Assembly (NCBI RefSeq): GCF_000412185.1
Contig: NZ_ASJA01000008.1
Location: forward strand, 62,001-126,000
DNA length: 64,000 nucleotides
Reading direction: 5' to 3'
Source: Euryhalocaulis caribicus
GTDB taxonomy: Bacteria; Pseudomonadota; Alphaproteobacteria; Caulobacterales; Maricaulaceae
A program made the translations under genes and the position numbers. How positions within the stretch are numbered: the stretch's first letter is position 1; each line of letters begins with the position of its first letter. The notes under the pieces were generated by a model. That model was not told the origin of the DNA, ran no database searches, and saw only the letters and a list, made by a program, of their open reading frames with translations. Shown here piece by piece: positions 16,090 to 25,381 of the stretch.

Positions 16090-16776
16090 ATGCCGAAAAA
16101 CTGGACTACCGAAGTGGAGGCCGCCGCGGCGAGCCGCCAGATGGAGAGCGCATGGCTGTTCGACTTCTACGTCCTGCCGGACACGCTGCGCTGCTGGGAC
16201 AAATACGGCGCCATCACGGTCGATGACGAAGACTATGAGAGCATGGCGGGCCGCATCCGCATCGAGGGCGAGATGCGCTCCAAGATCGGCCTGTCATCGG
16301 AGCCGCTGATTATTACCATGGATGGCTCTGACGGGCTGGATGACGCCACGCCGGGCGAGGAAAGCGTCTCCGCGCGGTTTCTGGACAGTACCTGGTCCCA
16401 GCGCAAGGTCCGCATCCGGCAAATTCTGTTCACGCCCGGAACCTCGCACAGCCAGCAGATCGGCATCGTTCGCGAGTGGAACGGCTATCTGGACTTCCGC
16501 ACACGGAGCGGGGCGCGCAACCGACCGACCGAAATCGAGATCAACTGCGAGAGCGGCACCTTCTTCTACAACGACGCCTCCAATCACACCCGCACCTATG
16601 CCGACCAGCAGCTTTTCTCGCCCGGAGACCTCTGTTTCGAGCGCACGCCGACGGCGGTGAAAGAGACCCTGCCGTGGTGGAAGCGCCGGACGGCCATACC
16701 GGGCCGCGGCGGCTCTGGCGGTTCCGGCGGCGGGCGCATTGGCGGCCCCGGCGGCGGGAGCATCAGGATCCAATGA
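16090..16776 (+). CDS. Putative tail tip protein with Gly-rich tail
   Basis: A 228-residue protein from ATG 16090, two bases after the upstream stop. Residues 1-195 are mixed alpha/beta with a single internal Cys (INCESGTFFYNDAS). The last 30 residues are a Gly/Arg low-complexity tail. The position, two genes before the J-like protein and one before an NlpC/P60-like gene, corresponds to the lambda gpL region of the tail tip. In lambda the gpL group carries an Fe-S cluster; no such Cys set is seen here. Confidence 0.6.
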   Translation: MPKNWTTEVEAAAASRQMESAWLFDFYVLPDTLRCWDKYGAITVDDEDYESMAGRIRIEGEMRSKIGLSSEPLIITMDGSDGLDDATPGEESVSARFLDSTWSQRKVRIRQILFTPGTSHSQQIGIVREWNGYLDFRTRSGARNRPTEIEINCESGTFFYNDASNHTRTYADQQLFSPGDLCFERTPTAVKETLPWWKRRTAIPGRGGSGGSGGGRIGGPGGGSIRIQ

Positions 16777-17183
16777 AGCGCAGGGAGGACTGGGAGCAAC
16801 GCCTTCACGCATGGCATCGGGAGACGCTGAACGTCCCGCATGACTGGGGCCGGAACAACTGCGCCTTCCGCGCGGCCGGAGCGATTAAGGCGATGACCGG
16901 CGAGGACTTGGCGAAGGGCTTCCGCGTGAAGGTGCGTTCGAAGAAGGGCTTTACGAAACTCATGCGCGATGAGGGGTGGGACACCCTTGAGGACATCGCG
17001 GACGCCTTCCTGACCCGCACGGAGCGGCCCCTGCGGGGCGATCTGGTCATGCTGGAGGGTCCGAACGGGGATTTCTTCGGGATCAAGGTCGGCAAGACCG
17101 CCGTGGGGCCGACGCAGCGGGGGCTGGAACACGTCTCCATGCTCCAGATGAAAGCCGCATGGAGGGTTGGCGAGAATGCCTGA
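16773..17183 (+). CDS. NlpC/P60-like tail protein (DUF6950 type)
   Basis: A 136-residue protein with the start of a papain-like NlpC/P60 fold: DWGRNNCAFRAAGAIKAMTG supplies the catalytic-type Cys (near 27) on its helix, and a later His (QRGLEHVSM) fits the second catalytic position. Such tail-tip peptidases (lambda gpK relatives) cut peptidoglycan stems during DNA entry. It overlaps both neighbours (ATGA at its start; the J-like start lies inside its end), so the tail tip genes are translationally coupled. Activity is inferred. Confidence 0.7.
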   Translation: MKRREDWEQRLHAWHRETLNVPHDWGRNNCAFRAAGAIKAMTGEDLAKGFRVKVRSKKGFTKLMRDEGWDTLEDIADAFLTRTERPLRGDLVMLEGPNGDFFGIKVGKTAVGPTQRGLEHVSMLQMKAAWRVGENA

Positions 17184-20100
17184 CGGCGGTTCAGTCGCGA
17201 TAGCATCCGCCGTCGCAAACGCGGTCGCAGCCGTCACCGGCTCGGCTGCTGCGGCGGGCGCGGCCTATGGCGCGGCGGCCTTTGCCACGTCCTTCAAGGG
17301 CGCTCTGCTTCTTGGATCGGCGCTTTCGTCCGTGGCGGCGGGCGCCGCGAGGAAGGTGCCTGACCCGGGAACGGAGGTCGAGCTCAGCGTCAATTCCGAC
17401 GAGCCGCGCCGCTGGGTTGTCGGCAAGCGGATGATCGCCGGCTCCATCGCTGACCGCGTGGCGTTCGACAGCGTGGGCGGCGACAAGTTCGACACCCATG
17501 CGCTGGTCATCGTCTTGGCCGATCACCGGATCAACAGCCTGATGCGCGTCATGGGAGACGGCCTGGAAGTGCACGGCTCGCTGGAGCATGGCGTTCGCAC
17601 GCCGCTGACCGCGTATAACGACGATGACGTGGGCGGCGCCGTGGGGCGTAACCGCGTCTGGATGACATTCTATGACGGCCGGGCGGGCGCGCCGGCGGAC
17701 CCGAACCTGATCGCCAAGACGACAGGCTTCAACGTCATTGGCCGCTGGACCACGGCGCACAAGCTGGCCGGGCTGGCCTACGTCATCGTGGAGATGAAAT
17801 ACGATGATGACTCCATGACGCAGTATCCGTCATGGCTGTTCGAGATCGAGGGCGCGCGGCTCTATGATCGCCGCAAGGACACCACGGCGGGCGGGTCCGG
17901 GTCGCACCGGCTGGATGATCCGTCCACGTGGGAGTATTCGACCAACGCCGCGGTGGCGCGGGACCATTACCGGCAGGGCGTCATCCACAATAACGGGCGC
18001 CGGATGTTCGGCCCCGGCGATGACCCGGAAGTCGATCCTTATGATGATTTCGAGGCCCGCGCCGATCTCTGCGACGAAACCGTAAGTCTGAAAAGCGGCG
18101 GCTCGCAGAAGAAATACGAATTCAACGGCGTGGTCACGGCGGACGCCAACTATGCCGACGTATTTGAACGCTTCGCGGTCCAGATGGGCGGCGAGGATGC
18201 GGACGATAACGGGCGCGCGATCGTCATCCCGGGCGAGGTCAAGACCCCGGTCCTGACCCTCTATGACGGCGACGTGGCGGAGCTGGCCACCACCGGCTAT
18301 TCGGACAAGAAGTCCCGCTCCGAAAAGGTGACAGCGGTGGAGGGGCGCTATTCCGATCCGTCCCAGCTTTATCAGTCGGTCGACTACCCCCGGATCGAAA
18401 ACCCGGACTGGGTGACGGCGGACGGAGAGCGCCCGCGCGTGCTCCCCCTGGAGCTGCCCGACGAGATCAGCGTGGAGCGCGCCCAGCGCCTCGCAACCCT
18501 TGTCGCCAACCGCGCGCGCCGGGAAGGGGTGATTGCCGAGGAATTCCTGATCAACGCCCCCGCCGGCGGCGTCTCGCCTCTGAAGCTGGAGATTGGAGAC
18601 TGGTTCGTCCGGAAATCGGACTTCCACGGCTTCGACGAAGATGGCAAGGAATTCGAGGTCATTGACGCGGCCTATGACCACGAGGCCGGGACGGTCAGTA
18701 TTCTCGGTCGGGAGGTGGACCCCTCGGACCTGGCATGGACGGCGAGCGATGCGAAAGACCCGCCGGCCCCGCCGCCGCCGGACCACGATCCGGGCCTGAT
18801 CCCCGTCGATACGCCCTCTGTTTCAGCAGAGGGCGTTTCTGTAACTGGCGACAACTCATCTGTTCCGGGTGTTGAGATCACGGTGACGAACCTGGACGAG
18901 CGCCGGGACCGGATCATTGCCGAAATCGAGAAAAGCGACGGCGCCGGAGGATGGATCGAGGCCCGCGTGATCGGGATCAATCCGGAGACCGGCGTTCGCA
19001 CGACCACGGACGGCATTGTCGAGAGCGCCACCTACCGGGTGAGGGCGAAGGTCTATGTCGGGGACCAGGAGTCGGAATGGTCCGATTATGACACCACGGC
19101 GAGCCCGGATGACTGGACCGTCCCCGACCTAACAGAAGGCGGGCCGGGTCGTGAGCGGATGCGCGAGCTTCAGGAGGAAGCCGACCGCGCCGCCGAAGCG
19201 CTGATCGAGGATGTTCTGGACCGCCGCGAGCGGATTATCGAGAACTGGGACCGCACGCTCGGCATCAAAGCTACGCTGGAGGAGGAAATCGAGATCGTCG
19301 AGGGCGATCTGGAGGCCTCCATCACGCTCAGCGAGACCTATCGCACGCAGACCGACACCGCGCTCGCCGGACTGGAAAACGACATCACGGTGGTGGCCAG
19401 CAATCTGGGAGCCGAAGTCACCACGCGGACCACGCAATATGCCGCGACCCAGAGCGCGTTCGCGCTGGCCGAAACCGAGCGCACGACCATCGCCAGCGAC
19501 CTTTCTTCGCTCAGCAGCGAGGTCGACACGTTCGCCGCCACGTTCAATTCCAGTCTCGCCGCTCTGGAAGACGAAATCACGGTCGTTGCCGATGATCTGA
19601 GCGCGGAGGTGACCGCCCGGACAACGGCGGTCGCCGCGGTGGAAGAGGATACGGCGACGCTGTTCAGCCAGGTCGGCCTTGTCGTGGACGATCAGGAAGC
19701 GCTGGCTGAGGACTTCACCACGATAGAGGCCGATTTCGGGGGGCTGGAAGCGTCAGTCACCGATCTCAGCCTCGCGGTGTCCACGCTTGAAGAGCAGTCG
19801 GCTACGCGGATCATTGAAGTCGAGGCGAGCGGCAACAAGGCTGGCATCCAGATTGAGGCGTCGAGCGGCGGGAGCCACCTCCACCAGTACGGGCAAAAAT
19901 GGAGTTACGGCAAAAACTTCGCATCCGAGAGCGTGGTTCACGATCCGAACGCTGGGGTTGGAGGACAGACCACCTACCGGGCCAGTGACGGCACAGTTAC
20001 GCACCGCATCGACTGGAATACGGGAATTATCCGCTCTTACAACACGAGCGGAGACGAGTGGTGGAACAACGTCAGCGGCTCTGTTTACGCGTCTCTTCCC

Positions 20101-20538
20101 GACGATGTGAAGACCCAGCTCGGAGAGGACGATGGAGACGCCAATATCACGAGTGTCTCAAATGCGTGGACGACGCTTGCCACTGTCAATCTTGGGACTG
20201 TGCCCGGAACCGGCGTCATCTCCGCGGACGGTAAGATCAATGTCCTGACGAACGCCACGACCGGCGCGGCCGTCGGCGGCGAATACCGCGTTCAATACAA
20301 GCTCGGCGCGGGCGCCTGGACCGATCTTCTGGACGGCGACTGGCGCACCGAGGAAATCCAGATTGACGATGGCGGTGGCGGCTCAATGACCCGCTACACC
20401 AGCTATTACGGCTCCTATGCCGGGTCCAAGGCCGCGCCGGGGGCCGGCACCCTCCAATTCCGCCTTCAGGTCTACAAGCCCGGCTCGACCGGCAACTTCA
20501 CGTCTGAAGGCACGATGACGGCCAAGCGCAGCCCTTAA
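17176..20538 (+). CDS. Host specificity protein J-like tail tip protein
   Basis: A 1120-residue protein. ATG 17176 is preferred over a TTG nine bases upstream. The N-terminus has an Ala-rich hydrophobic segment (about 5-55), as in J-like central tip proteins; the middle (100-520) contains the long hub region, followed by a PPAPPPPDHDPG linker and fibronectin-like strands (about 545-650). A coiled-coil zone (655-875) includes two copies of a 64-residue unit (ITVVASNLGAEVTTRTT and ITVVADDLSAEVTARTT). The C-terminus (880-1120) is beta-rich and probably receptor-facing. It links tail tube to receptor and triggers DNA release. Confidence 0.88.
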   Translation: MPDGGSVAIASAVANAVAAVTGSAAAAGAAYGAAAFATSFKGALLLGSALSSVAAGAARKVPDPGTEVELSVNSDEPRRWVVGKRMIAGSIADRVAFDSVGGDKFDTHALVIVLADHRINSLMRVMGDGLEVHGSLEHGVRTPLTAYNDDDVGGAVGRNRVWMTFYDGRAGAPADPNLIAKTTGFNVIGRWTTAHKLAGLAYVIVEMKYDDDSMTQYPSWLFEIEGARLYDRRKDTTAGGSGSHRLDDPSTWEYSTNAAVARDHYRQGVIHNNGRRMFGPGDDPEVDPYDDFEARADLCDETVSLKSGGSQKKYEFNGVVTADANYADVFERFAVQMGGEDADDNGRAIVIPGEVKTPVLTLYDGDVAELATTGYSDKKSRSEKVTAVEGRYSDPSQLYQSVDYPRIENPDWVTADGERPRVLPLELPDEISVERAQRLATLVANRARREGVIAEEFLINAPAGGVSPLKLEIGDWFVRKSDFHGFDEDGKEFEVIDAAYDHEAGTVSILGREVDPSDLAWTASDAKDPPAPPPPDHDPGLIPVDTPSVSAEGVSVTGDNSSVPGVEITVTNLDERRDRIIAEIEKSDGAGGWIEARVIGINPETGVRTTTDGIVESATYRVRAKVYVGDQESEWSDYDTTASPDDWTVPDLTEGGPGRERMRELQEEADRAAEALIEDVLDRRERIIENWDRTLGIKATLEEEIEIVEGDLEASITLSETYRTQTDTALAGLENDITVVASNLGAEVTTRTTQYAATQSAFALAETERTTIASDLSSLSSEVDTFAATFNSSLAALEDEITVVADDLSAEVTARTTAVAAVEEDTATLFSQVGLVVDDQEALAEDFTTIEADFGGLEASVTDLSLAVSTLEEQSATRIIEVEASGNKAGIQIEASSGGSHLHQYGQKWSYGKNFASESVVHDPNAGVGGQTTYRASDGTVTHRIDWNTGIIRSYNTSGDEWWNNVSGSVYASLPDDVKTQLGEDDGDANITSVSNAWTTLATVNLGTVPGTGVISADGKINVLTNATTGAAVGGEYRVQYKLGAGAWTDLLDGDWRTEEIQIDDGGGGSMTRYTSYYGSYAGSKAAPGAGTLQFRLQVYKPGSTGNFTSEGTMTAKRSP

Positions 20539-20578
20539 GCGCCTGCGCACCACTCACAACTGAAGAAGGAAACACCTG

Positions 20579-20794
20579 ATGGGAAACTCTCTCAAGCAGC
20601 AGATTGCTGACGCCGATGCCAAGCGCGCCGGGGCAATCTCCGAAAAGCTGGACGCCTTCATTGCGGATCTGGAAGCGGAGCGCGCCGAAGTGCTGGGCGG
20701 TGAACTGGCCGCTCCCGTCGATCAGCTTCTGAAAATCCTCCGTCACAACACGAAGACCGTCCTGCCGGCGGTTCAGGCCAAGCTGAAAGGCTAG
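20579..20794 (+). CDS. Small helical phage protein
   Basis: A 71-residue protein that is almost entirely predicted helix (KQQIADADAKRAGAISEKLD), with charged heptads suggesting a coiled coil. A good GAAGGAAA site precedes ATG 20579. It lies between the J-like protein and the fibre, where fibre chaperones or tip accessory proteins can occur. No family was recognised. Confidence 0.65.
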   Translation: MGNSLKQQIADADAKRAGAISEKLDAFIADLEAERAEVLGGELAAPVDQLLKILRHNTKTVLPAVQAKLKG

Positions 20795-20798
20795 ACCT

Positions 20799-23297
20799 AT
20801 GGCGCTTTCCAACGCGCAATTTGCCGATGAAGTCGCCAGCCTGGTCGCGCGGCTTAATGCCGGGGACATCACGGAGGCCGAGTTTGAGGCGGATTTCAAG
20901 ACGACGCTTGATGACTGGTCGGGCCTATCCGTCTCCAATGCCCGGCTGGCGCAGAGGATCGTCAGCCTGCTGGGTCGTCTGGAAGCCCCCATGCTGTTCA
21001 CGGACGGCCCGCCGGACAACGGCACGGGCATTGACGGCAATTATGCCTTCGACGTGACCAACAAGGCGTTCTATGGGCCGAAAGACGCCGGGGACTGGGG
21101 CGAGCCTGATTTCCTCATGGCGGGCAATGACGGCGACGCAGCCACCATCGCTGTGGGCGAGGTCACAACTCTTGATCCCGGGGAAGACGCCACGGTTACC
21201 AACTCAGGCACGTCGAGCGCGGCCGAGTTTGATTTTGGAATTCCGAGAGGCGCGGGGCTGCAGATCGACGCGACCGGCGTCTATGCCGACCGGGGCGATT
21301 TTGATGCGGAGGACGAGGGCTTCATCTTCGCCTCGACGGATGGCGCCGCGGGCGGCGGCGGCGGGACGGTGCTTTACCGGCGCGAGGGCGCGGCCGGAAA
21401 CTGGTCCGACGTGCTGGATATGTTCGCCGCGACGATCGCGCAGGTCGACGGGCTTCAGGAAATCCTGGACGAGCTTGGCGCGTCAGACCTCTCCGAGGCG
21501 CAGGCCACGACCGGCCAGAAGTTCGACGCAGCGCGCGAGGGAGCCTCAAGCGGCGCCACCGGGCTGGAAAACCGGGACGCTATCAATGCAGCCATCGCTG
21601 CGGCGAACGCGGTTCTCGCAGATGGGCTGATACACACCAACGCAATCGTTCGCATCCCGCCCGGCGTCTATGCGCTGAGCTGCGATCCGGCCGACAAGAC
21701 GGTGATTGATCTCGGCGCCAATCGCGACGGGCTGGAATTTGATGCGCGGGGCGCGGTCCTGGTCCCTGACGCCACGTGCGCCGGCAAGTCCATTTTCGAC
21801 ATGATCGGTTCACGGATGATTTGTGGCGCGCCGCCCCATATCTGGTCGCCGGAACCGGTCAATATGCCCGCCGCAGGCTATCTGATGGGCCGCCGCCTCG
21901 ATAGTCAGGCTGCGGGAGAGCACGACTTCGTGAACCCGCCCATCGTCAAGGGCTTCTTCTCTCTGGCCGGCGTTCATAACGCGGCATCGGAGCTTCTGAG
22001 CTGGCCGGACCCGGCGATCTGGAACGCCTATCCTGACGCCGATATCGGGGCGGAGGATACGTTCGCCAACCGCTCGACGCATGACGAGGAAGCAGAGGGC
22101 TTCGTCTTCCTGTCCAGCGACGGCGCGGACGGCCTTGGCGGCGGGCTGGTCATCTACCGCAAGGCCTCTGGGGACAGTGCCAATTGGGAAGGCCCGATCA
22201 TGTTCCACGGCGAGTCCGGGGACACGAAGGTTCGCTCATTCGGCTACATCGCTGACGGCTACAACTATTTCGACATTACGCGCTTCACCGACCAGGCCAC
22301 GTCCCTGACACCCAACACCAGCCAGCCCTTCAATGGCGTCCAGATGGAGGGCGTCAATATCCGCAAGATCGATTATGTCGATGGCTGGCAGGGCAGCGGC
22401 AAGGGCGCGGCCATGCTGCTCATCAACACCAAGGGGCACAAATACCGGGGTTACACGACCAGCTTCGACACGTGCGGCGTGGAGATTTGGCCGGTCAATA
22501 CGGAATATAGCCTCGATCTGTCCTACCTTCACAGCGAGGCGGACGGGCAGGTTTCCTCCATCAAGATCAGCAACAAGTTCACCGACAATCCGACATTCTT
22601 TGATTTCCGACATACCGACGCCAGCACGCATACATCACTGGCAGTCATTGATGTTGAAGACCTGACCACGCTGAACCTGCAGGGCAGCCCGGTGAAGGTC
22701 GGCAACCCGGACAATAATCTGTTCAGTGACTTCTCCAAGCTGCGCGGCTCAGGCAACAGCTTCTACCTGCCGGACGATACCTATTGGAGCGATCCGCACG
22801 AAGATTTCGAGTGCTGGTTCTATCCGGGGGACGGCGACCCGAAGCATTATGGGTCGTTGGACATTCCAGAGTTCAATGACGCGCCGGTGAGCTTTACGCC
22901 GACAGTGGAGTTCGCGACAAACGGTGACTTCTCGCCGACCTATAGCACCCAGACAGGGTTTTATAAGCAGGTCGGGAAGATCGTCTTCTTCAACATCAAT
23001 CTGGACTTTGACGCGAACGCATATTCGTCAGCGAGCGGCGGTATCAAAATTCTTGGTCTGCCAGCATGGTCGGCCAGTTATGGACATCAGACGGCCATTG
23101 CAGGCCGCATTTACAACATCGACGTAGTCAACAATGCTTATGGCATTGCGGGCATCATGTTCAGCAACGCCACCGACGCCATGTATCTGTCCACGCCCAG
23201 AGACGCCCTGCCTGCAGGGAATATATCGGCCGCGAACATTCCAGCCTCAACGACTGGCGTGATTGTCGAAATCAGCGGCCATTATTTCGTTGACTAG
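20799..23297 (+). CDS. Tail fibre / tailspike-like protein
   Basis: An 832-residue fibre. The N-terminus (1-70) is a helical attachment region. A collagen-free linker of Gly/Asp-rich repeats follows, then a probable right-handed beta-helix (about 245-650), suggested by IRIPPGVYALSCDPADKTVI and regular short strands as in pectate-lyase-like tailspikes. The C-terminal 110 residues (SFTPTVEFATNGDFSPTYST onward) look like a separate beta-sandwich receptor tip. A short module (EGFIFASTDG ... VLYRREGAAGNW and EGFVFLSSDG ... VIYRKASGDSANW) occurs twice, near residues 170-205 and 425-465. A glycan-cleaving activity is possible but no catalytic residues were identified. Confidence 0.8.
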   Translation: MALSNAQFADEVASLVARLNAGDITEAEFEADFKTTLDDWSGLSVSNARLAQRIVSLLGRLEAPMLFTDGPPDNGTGIDGNYAFDVTNKAFYGPKDAGDWGEPDFLMAGNDGDAATIAVGEVTTLDPGEDATVTNSGTSSAAEFDFGIPRGAGLQIDATGVYADRGDFDAEDEGFIFASTDGAAGGGGGTVLYRREGAAGNWSDVLDMFAATIAQVDGLQEILDELGASDLSEAQATTGQKFDAAREGASSGATGLENRDAINAAIAAANAVLADGLIHTNAIVRIPPGVYALSCDPADKTVIDLGANRDGLEFDARGAVLVPDATCAGKSIFDMIGSRMICGAPPHIWSPEPVNMPAAGYLMGRRLDSQAAGEHDFVNPPIVKGFFSLAGVHNAASELLSWPDPAIWNAYPDADIGAEDTFANRSTHDEEAEGFVFLSSDGADGLGGGLVIYRKASGDSANWEGPIMFHGESGDTKVRSFGYIADGYNYFDITRFTDQATSLTPNTSQPFNGVQMEGVNIRKIDYVDGWQGSGKGAAMLLINTKGHKYRGYTTSFDTCGVEIWPVNTEYSLDLSYLHSEADGQVSSIKISNKFTDNPTFFDFRHTDASTHTSLAVIDVEDLTTLNLQGSPVKVGNPDNNLFSDFSKLRGSGNSFYLPDDTYWSDPHEDFECWFYPGDGDPKHYGSLDIPEFNDAPVSFTPTVEFATNGDFSPTYSTQTGFYKQVGKIVFFNINLDFDANAYSSASGGIKILGLPAWSASYGHQTAIAGRIYNIDVVNNAYGIAGIMFSNATDAMYLSTPRDALPAGNISAANIPASTTGVIVEISGHYFVD

Positions 23298-23336
23298 GCT
23301 GGTTGCGACTAGGCGCTGACCGCCTATAAGGGCGGC

Positions 23337-24074
23337 ATGTCTCTCACCGTTCACATTGGCGCACACAAGACCGGAACTTCAGCAATTCAGGCGTTTTGCG
23401 CCCGCAACCGCGAAACGTTGGCGCAAAGGGGATACATCTACCCGGTGGGGCCGGGCGACAAATTCGCGAGAGAGGGACAGACGACTGCGGGGAACGCCAA
23501 TCATCTGTGCCGGCATCTGGAGGGGGTGAAGGCCTTTGACAGCGAATGGCGGGCGCACCTGGACGCACTGGAGCGTGGCGACAACCTGCTTTATTCGGCC
23601 GAGGTGTTCTGGGGTAGCGGCATGAAGGTTCTGAGTGATTTCAGGGCCGGTCATGACGCACGCATTATTGCCTATCTTCGTCCTCAGACGGACTATCTGA
23701 TATCGGCCTACGCCACGATGGTGAGTCGCAAAGGCTTCGCCGGATCTCTTGAAGAATATTACGCTCAGGCCCAGCGCCAGATGCACTATGAGAGAAAGCT
23801 GGACCGCCTTGAGGAATGGAACGGACCGATTGAGGTTCGCCCCTACAGCAAGGCGGCCTTCCGCGATGGGCTTCTGGTCTCCGACTTCCTGAAAGCGTTA
23901 GGGCTTGATTACGACGACGCATTCTCGGCGGCTGACGCGGTGGTGAACAAACTGCCCACTGACGCGGTGCTGACCGATGAAATGCGTGAACGCATTGTCG
24001 ATGAGTATTCCGAGGAAAACGAACGCCTAGCTGATCGCTATTTCGGCGGCGTCAACTGGCTGAAGCTCACCTAG
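23337..24074 (+). CDS. Sulfotransferase-like P-loop protein (second copy)
   Basis: A 245-residue protein with an N-terminal phosphosulfate-type loop (HIGAHKTGTSAIQ, residues 6-18) and the downstream RIIAYLRPQTDYLISAYATM segment, in which an Arg/Ser pair is expected to bind the 3'-phosphate of PAPS. It is more similar in style to bacterial capsule-type sulfotransferases than the copy at 5473-6087. It sits directly after the fibre gene, where lysogenic-conversion cargo is common. Modification of host surface glycan, or of the fibre, is a hypothesis. The 3' end overlaps a reverse gene by eight bases. Confidence 0.7.
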   Translation: MSLTVHIGAHKTGTSAIQAFCARNRETLAQRGYIYPVGPGDKFAREGQTTAGNANHLCRHLEGVKAFDSEWRAHLDALERGDNLLYSAEVFWGSGMKVLSDFRAGHDARIIAYLRPQTDYLISAYATMVSRKGFAGSLEEYYAQAQRQMHYERKLDRLEEWNGPIEVRPYSKAAFRDGLLVSDFLKALGLDYDDAFSAADAVVNKLPTDAVLTDEMRERIVDEYSEENERLADRYFGGVNWLKLT

Positions 24075-24243
24075 CCTTCTTGTAGGCTTCCAGCTCAACA
24101 ACAGGCTCATCGCGGAGAAGGTTCTGCGCCTCCTCCTTTTGGGTCATCTCGTCCAGAGAGCAGAACACGCACAGCGGACGCCCGTCATTGCCGGGTATCG
24201 GCTCCGAGATTGCCTCTTGGCAGTCTGCGCACTTCTCACTCAT
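24067..24243 (-). CDS. Small zinc-ribbon protein
   Basis: A protein of about 57 residues (start taken at the ATG at 24243; a longer form from 24279 is possible). It has CADCQEA then CVFC, a four-cysteine zinc knuckle similar to TraR/DksA-type or rubredoxin-like knuckles, followed by an acidic helical tail. It is encoded opposite to the late genes, convergent with the sulfotransferase. The function is unknown; small Zn-ribbon proteins in phages often bind host RNA polymerase. Confidence 0.55.
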   Translation of the reverse strand: MSEKCADCQEAISEPIPGNDGRPLCVFCSLDEMTQKEEAQNLLRDEPVVELEAYKKAR

Positions 24244-24317
24244 GACCCGAGAGATACCCCACATGAAAACATCAGCCAAGGGCTGCGCAACGGACGCAAG
24301 GGCCGAACGGATGACGC

Positions 24318-24740
24318 ATGGCAGGAACTGAGCTGACTCACGCCGACATCCTCGCCGCTATGGATCGAGGATTTACGCGCATTCACGAACGCATGGATGC
24401 GATGCAGGAAGTGCAGACTGATACGCGTCTCGCGGTCGGCAGGCTTCAGGATCATTCAACACACGTCACCAAGGCGCTCCGTGATCACGGCCTGCGCCTC
24501 GATGAGATTGAGAAGGACGCCCGAAAACACCGCGCTACGCAGTTCAAGATGCTGCGCCGTATCCGGCGCCACGACGACCAGTCTCTCAGCTGGCGAAAGG
24601 TGGCGCTCGATGCTCGGGTTCTGTTTTTCCGCGGCGTGCTGCCCGGCGTGGTGACGCTGGCTGCTGCGTTAGCGGCGTTCAAAGCCTGGTGGACGGAATT
24701 CACCGGCTTTTTCGCGGCGATAGGTCGCCTCTTTCACTGA
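24318..24740 (+). CDS. Holin-like membrane protein with coiled-coil N-terminus
   Basis: A 140-residue protein: residues 1-85 form an amphipathic, charged coiled coil (HERMDAMQEVQTDTRLAVGR), and residues about 100-125 form one clear membrane span (GVLPGVVTLAAALAAFKAW), with a short C-terminal tail. It stands directly before the endolysin gene, 13 bases apart, as a holin or holin accessory protein does. One transmembrane segment suggests a type III holin or a Mu-like Gp25-type membrane protein; the exact family is not recognised. Confidence 0.65.
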   Translation: MAGTELTHADILAAMDRGFTRIHERMDAMQEVQTDTRLAVGRLQDHSTHVTKALRDHGLRLDEIEKDARKHRATQFKMLRRIRRHDDQSLSWRKVALDARVLFFRGVLPGVVTLAAALAAFKAWWTEFTGFFAAIGRLFH

Positions 24741-24753
24741 CAAGGAGATCACC

Positions 24754-25314
24754 ATGAGCGTATTCGACCGCTTCTTCGAGCGGCTGATCGAGCGTGAGGG
24801 CGGTTACTCCGATCACGCATCCGACGCCGGCGGAAAGACCCGCTTCGGCATCACCGAGGCCGTTGCCCGTGCGCATGGATATGACGGAGCCATGCGTGAC
24901 CTCCCCAGGGAAGTCGCCCGGGAAATCTATGATCGCCGCTACTGGTCCGGGCCGGGCTTCGACAGGCTGGCTGATCTCAGCGTGCTGGTGGCCGAGGAGG
25001 TCTTCGACACTGGCGTGAACATGGGGCCGGTCGTTGCCGCGCAGCTCCTTCAGCGCGCCCTGAACAAGCTGAACCGCCGCGGTCGGGACTATGCCGACAT
25101 CGTGGAGGACGGGCAGGCCGGGCCGGTGACCCGCGCTGCGCTGTCGGCCTATCTGGACCGCAACGGCGCGCCAGCAGAGGCGCGCCTGGTGAAGGCGCTC
25201 AATGTTCTGCAGGGCGCACGCTACTTCGACATCACGCCGGGGGGCGATCACCGGAACGAAGACTTCATGAACGGCTGGCTGGACCATCGCGTCAGCTGGC
25301 CACAGCGCCCATAG
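24754..25314 (+). CDS. Endolysin, glycoside hydrolase family 108
   Basis: A 186-residue muramidase-type endolysin. The N-terminus has the GH108 catalytic signature, LIEREGGYSDHASDAGGKTRFGI, in which the Glu before GGY (Glu15) is the expected catalytic acid, followed by RRYWSGPGFDRL. The C-terminal part (about 100-175) is the putative peptidoglycan-binding domain usual for the family (NKLNRRGRDYADIVEDGQAG). No signal peptide, so it depends on the holin for release. A perfect intrinsic terminator follows at 25342-25363. Confidence 0.93.
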   Translation: MSVFDRFFERLIEREGGYSDHASDAGGKTRFGITEAVARAHGYDGAMRDLPREVAREIYDRRYWSGPGFDRLADLSVLVAEEVFDTGVNMGPVVAAQLLQRALNKLNRRGRDYADIVEDGQAGPVTRAALSAYLDRNGAPAEARLVKALNVLQGARYFDITPGGDHRNEDFMNGWLDHRVSWPQRP

Positions 25315-25341
25315 CAAACCCCCTCATCTAACCGTACCGCC

Positions 25342-25363
25342 GCCGCCCGCTGGGCGGCTTTTT
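25342..25363 (+). terminator. Intrinsic terminator after the endolysin gene
   Basis: A seven-base-pair GC stem (GCCGCCC/GGGCGGC) closed by a three-base loop is followed directly by five T residues. It should end or attenuate the late transcript between the endolysin and the next gene. Confidence 0.85.
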
Positions 25364-25381
25364 CATAACCGGAGAAAACCC

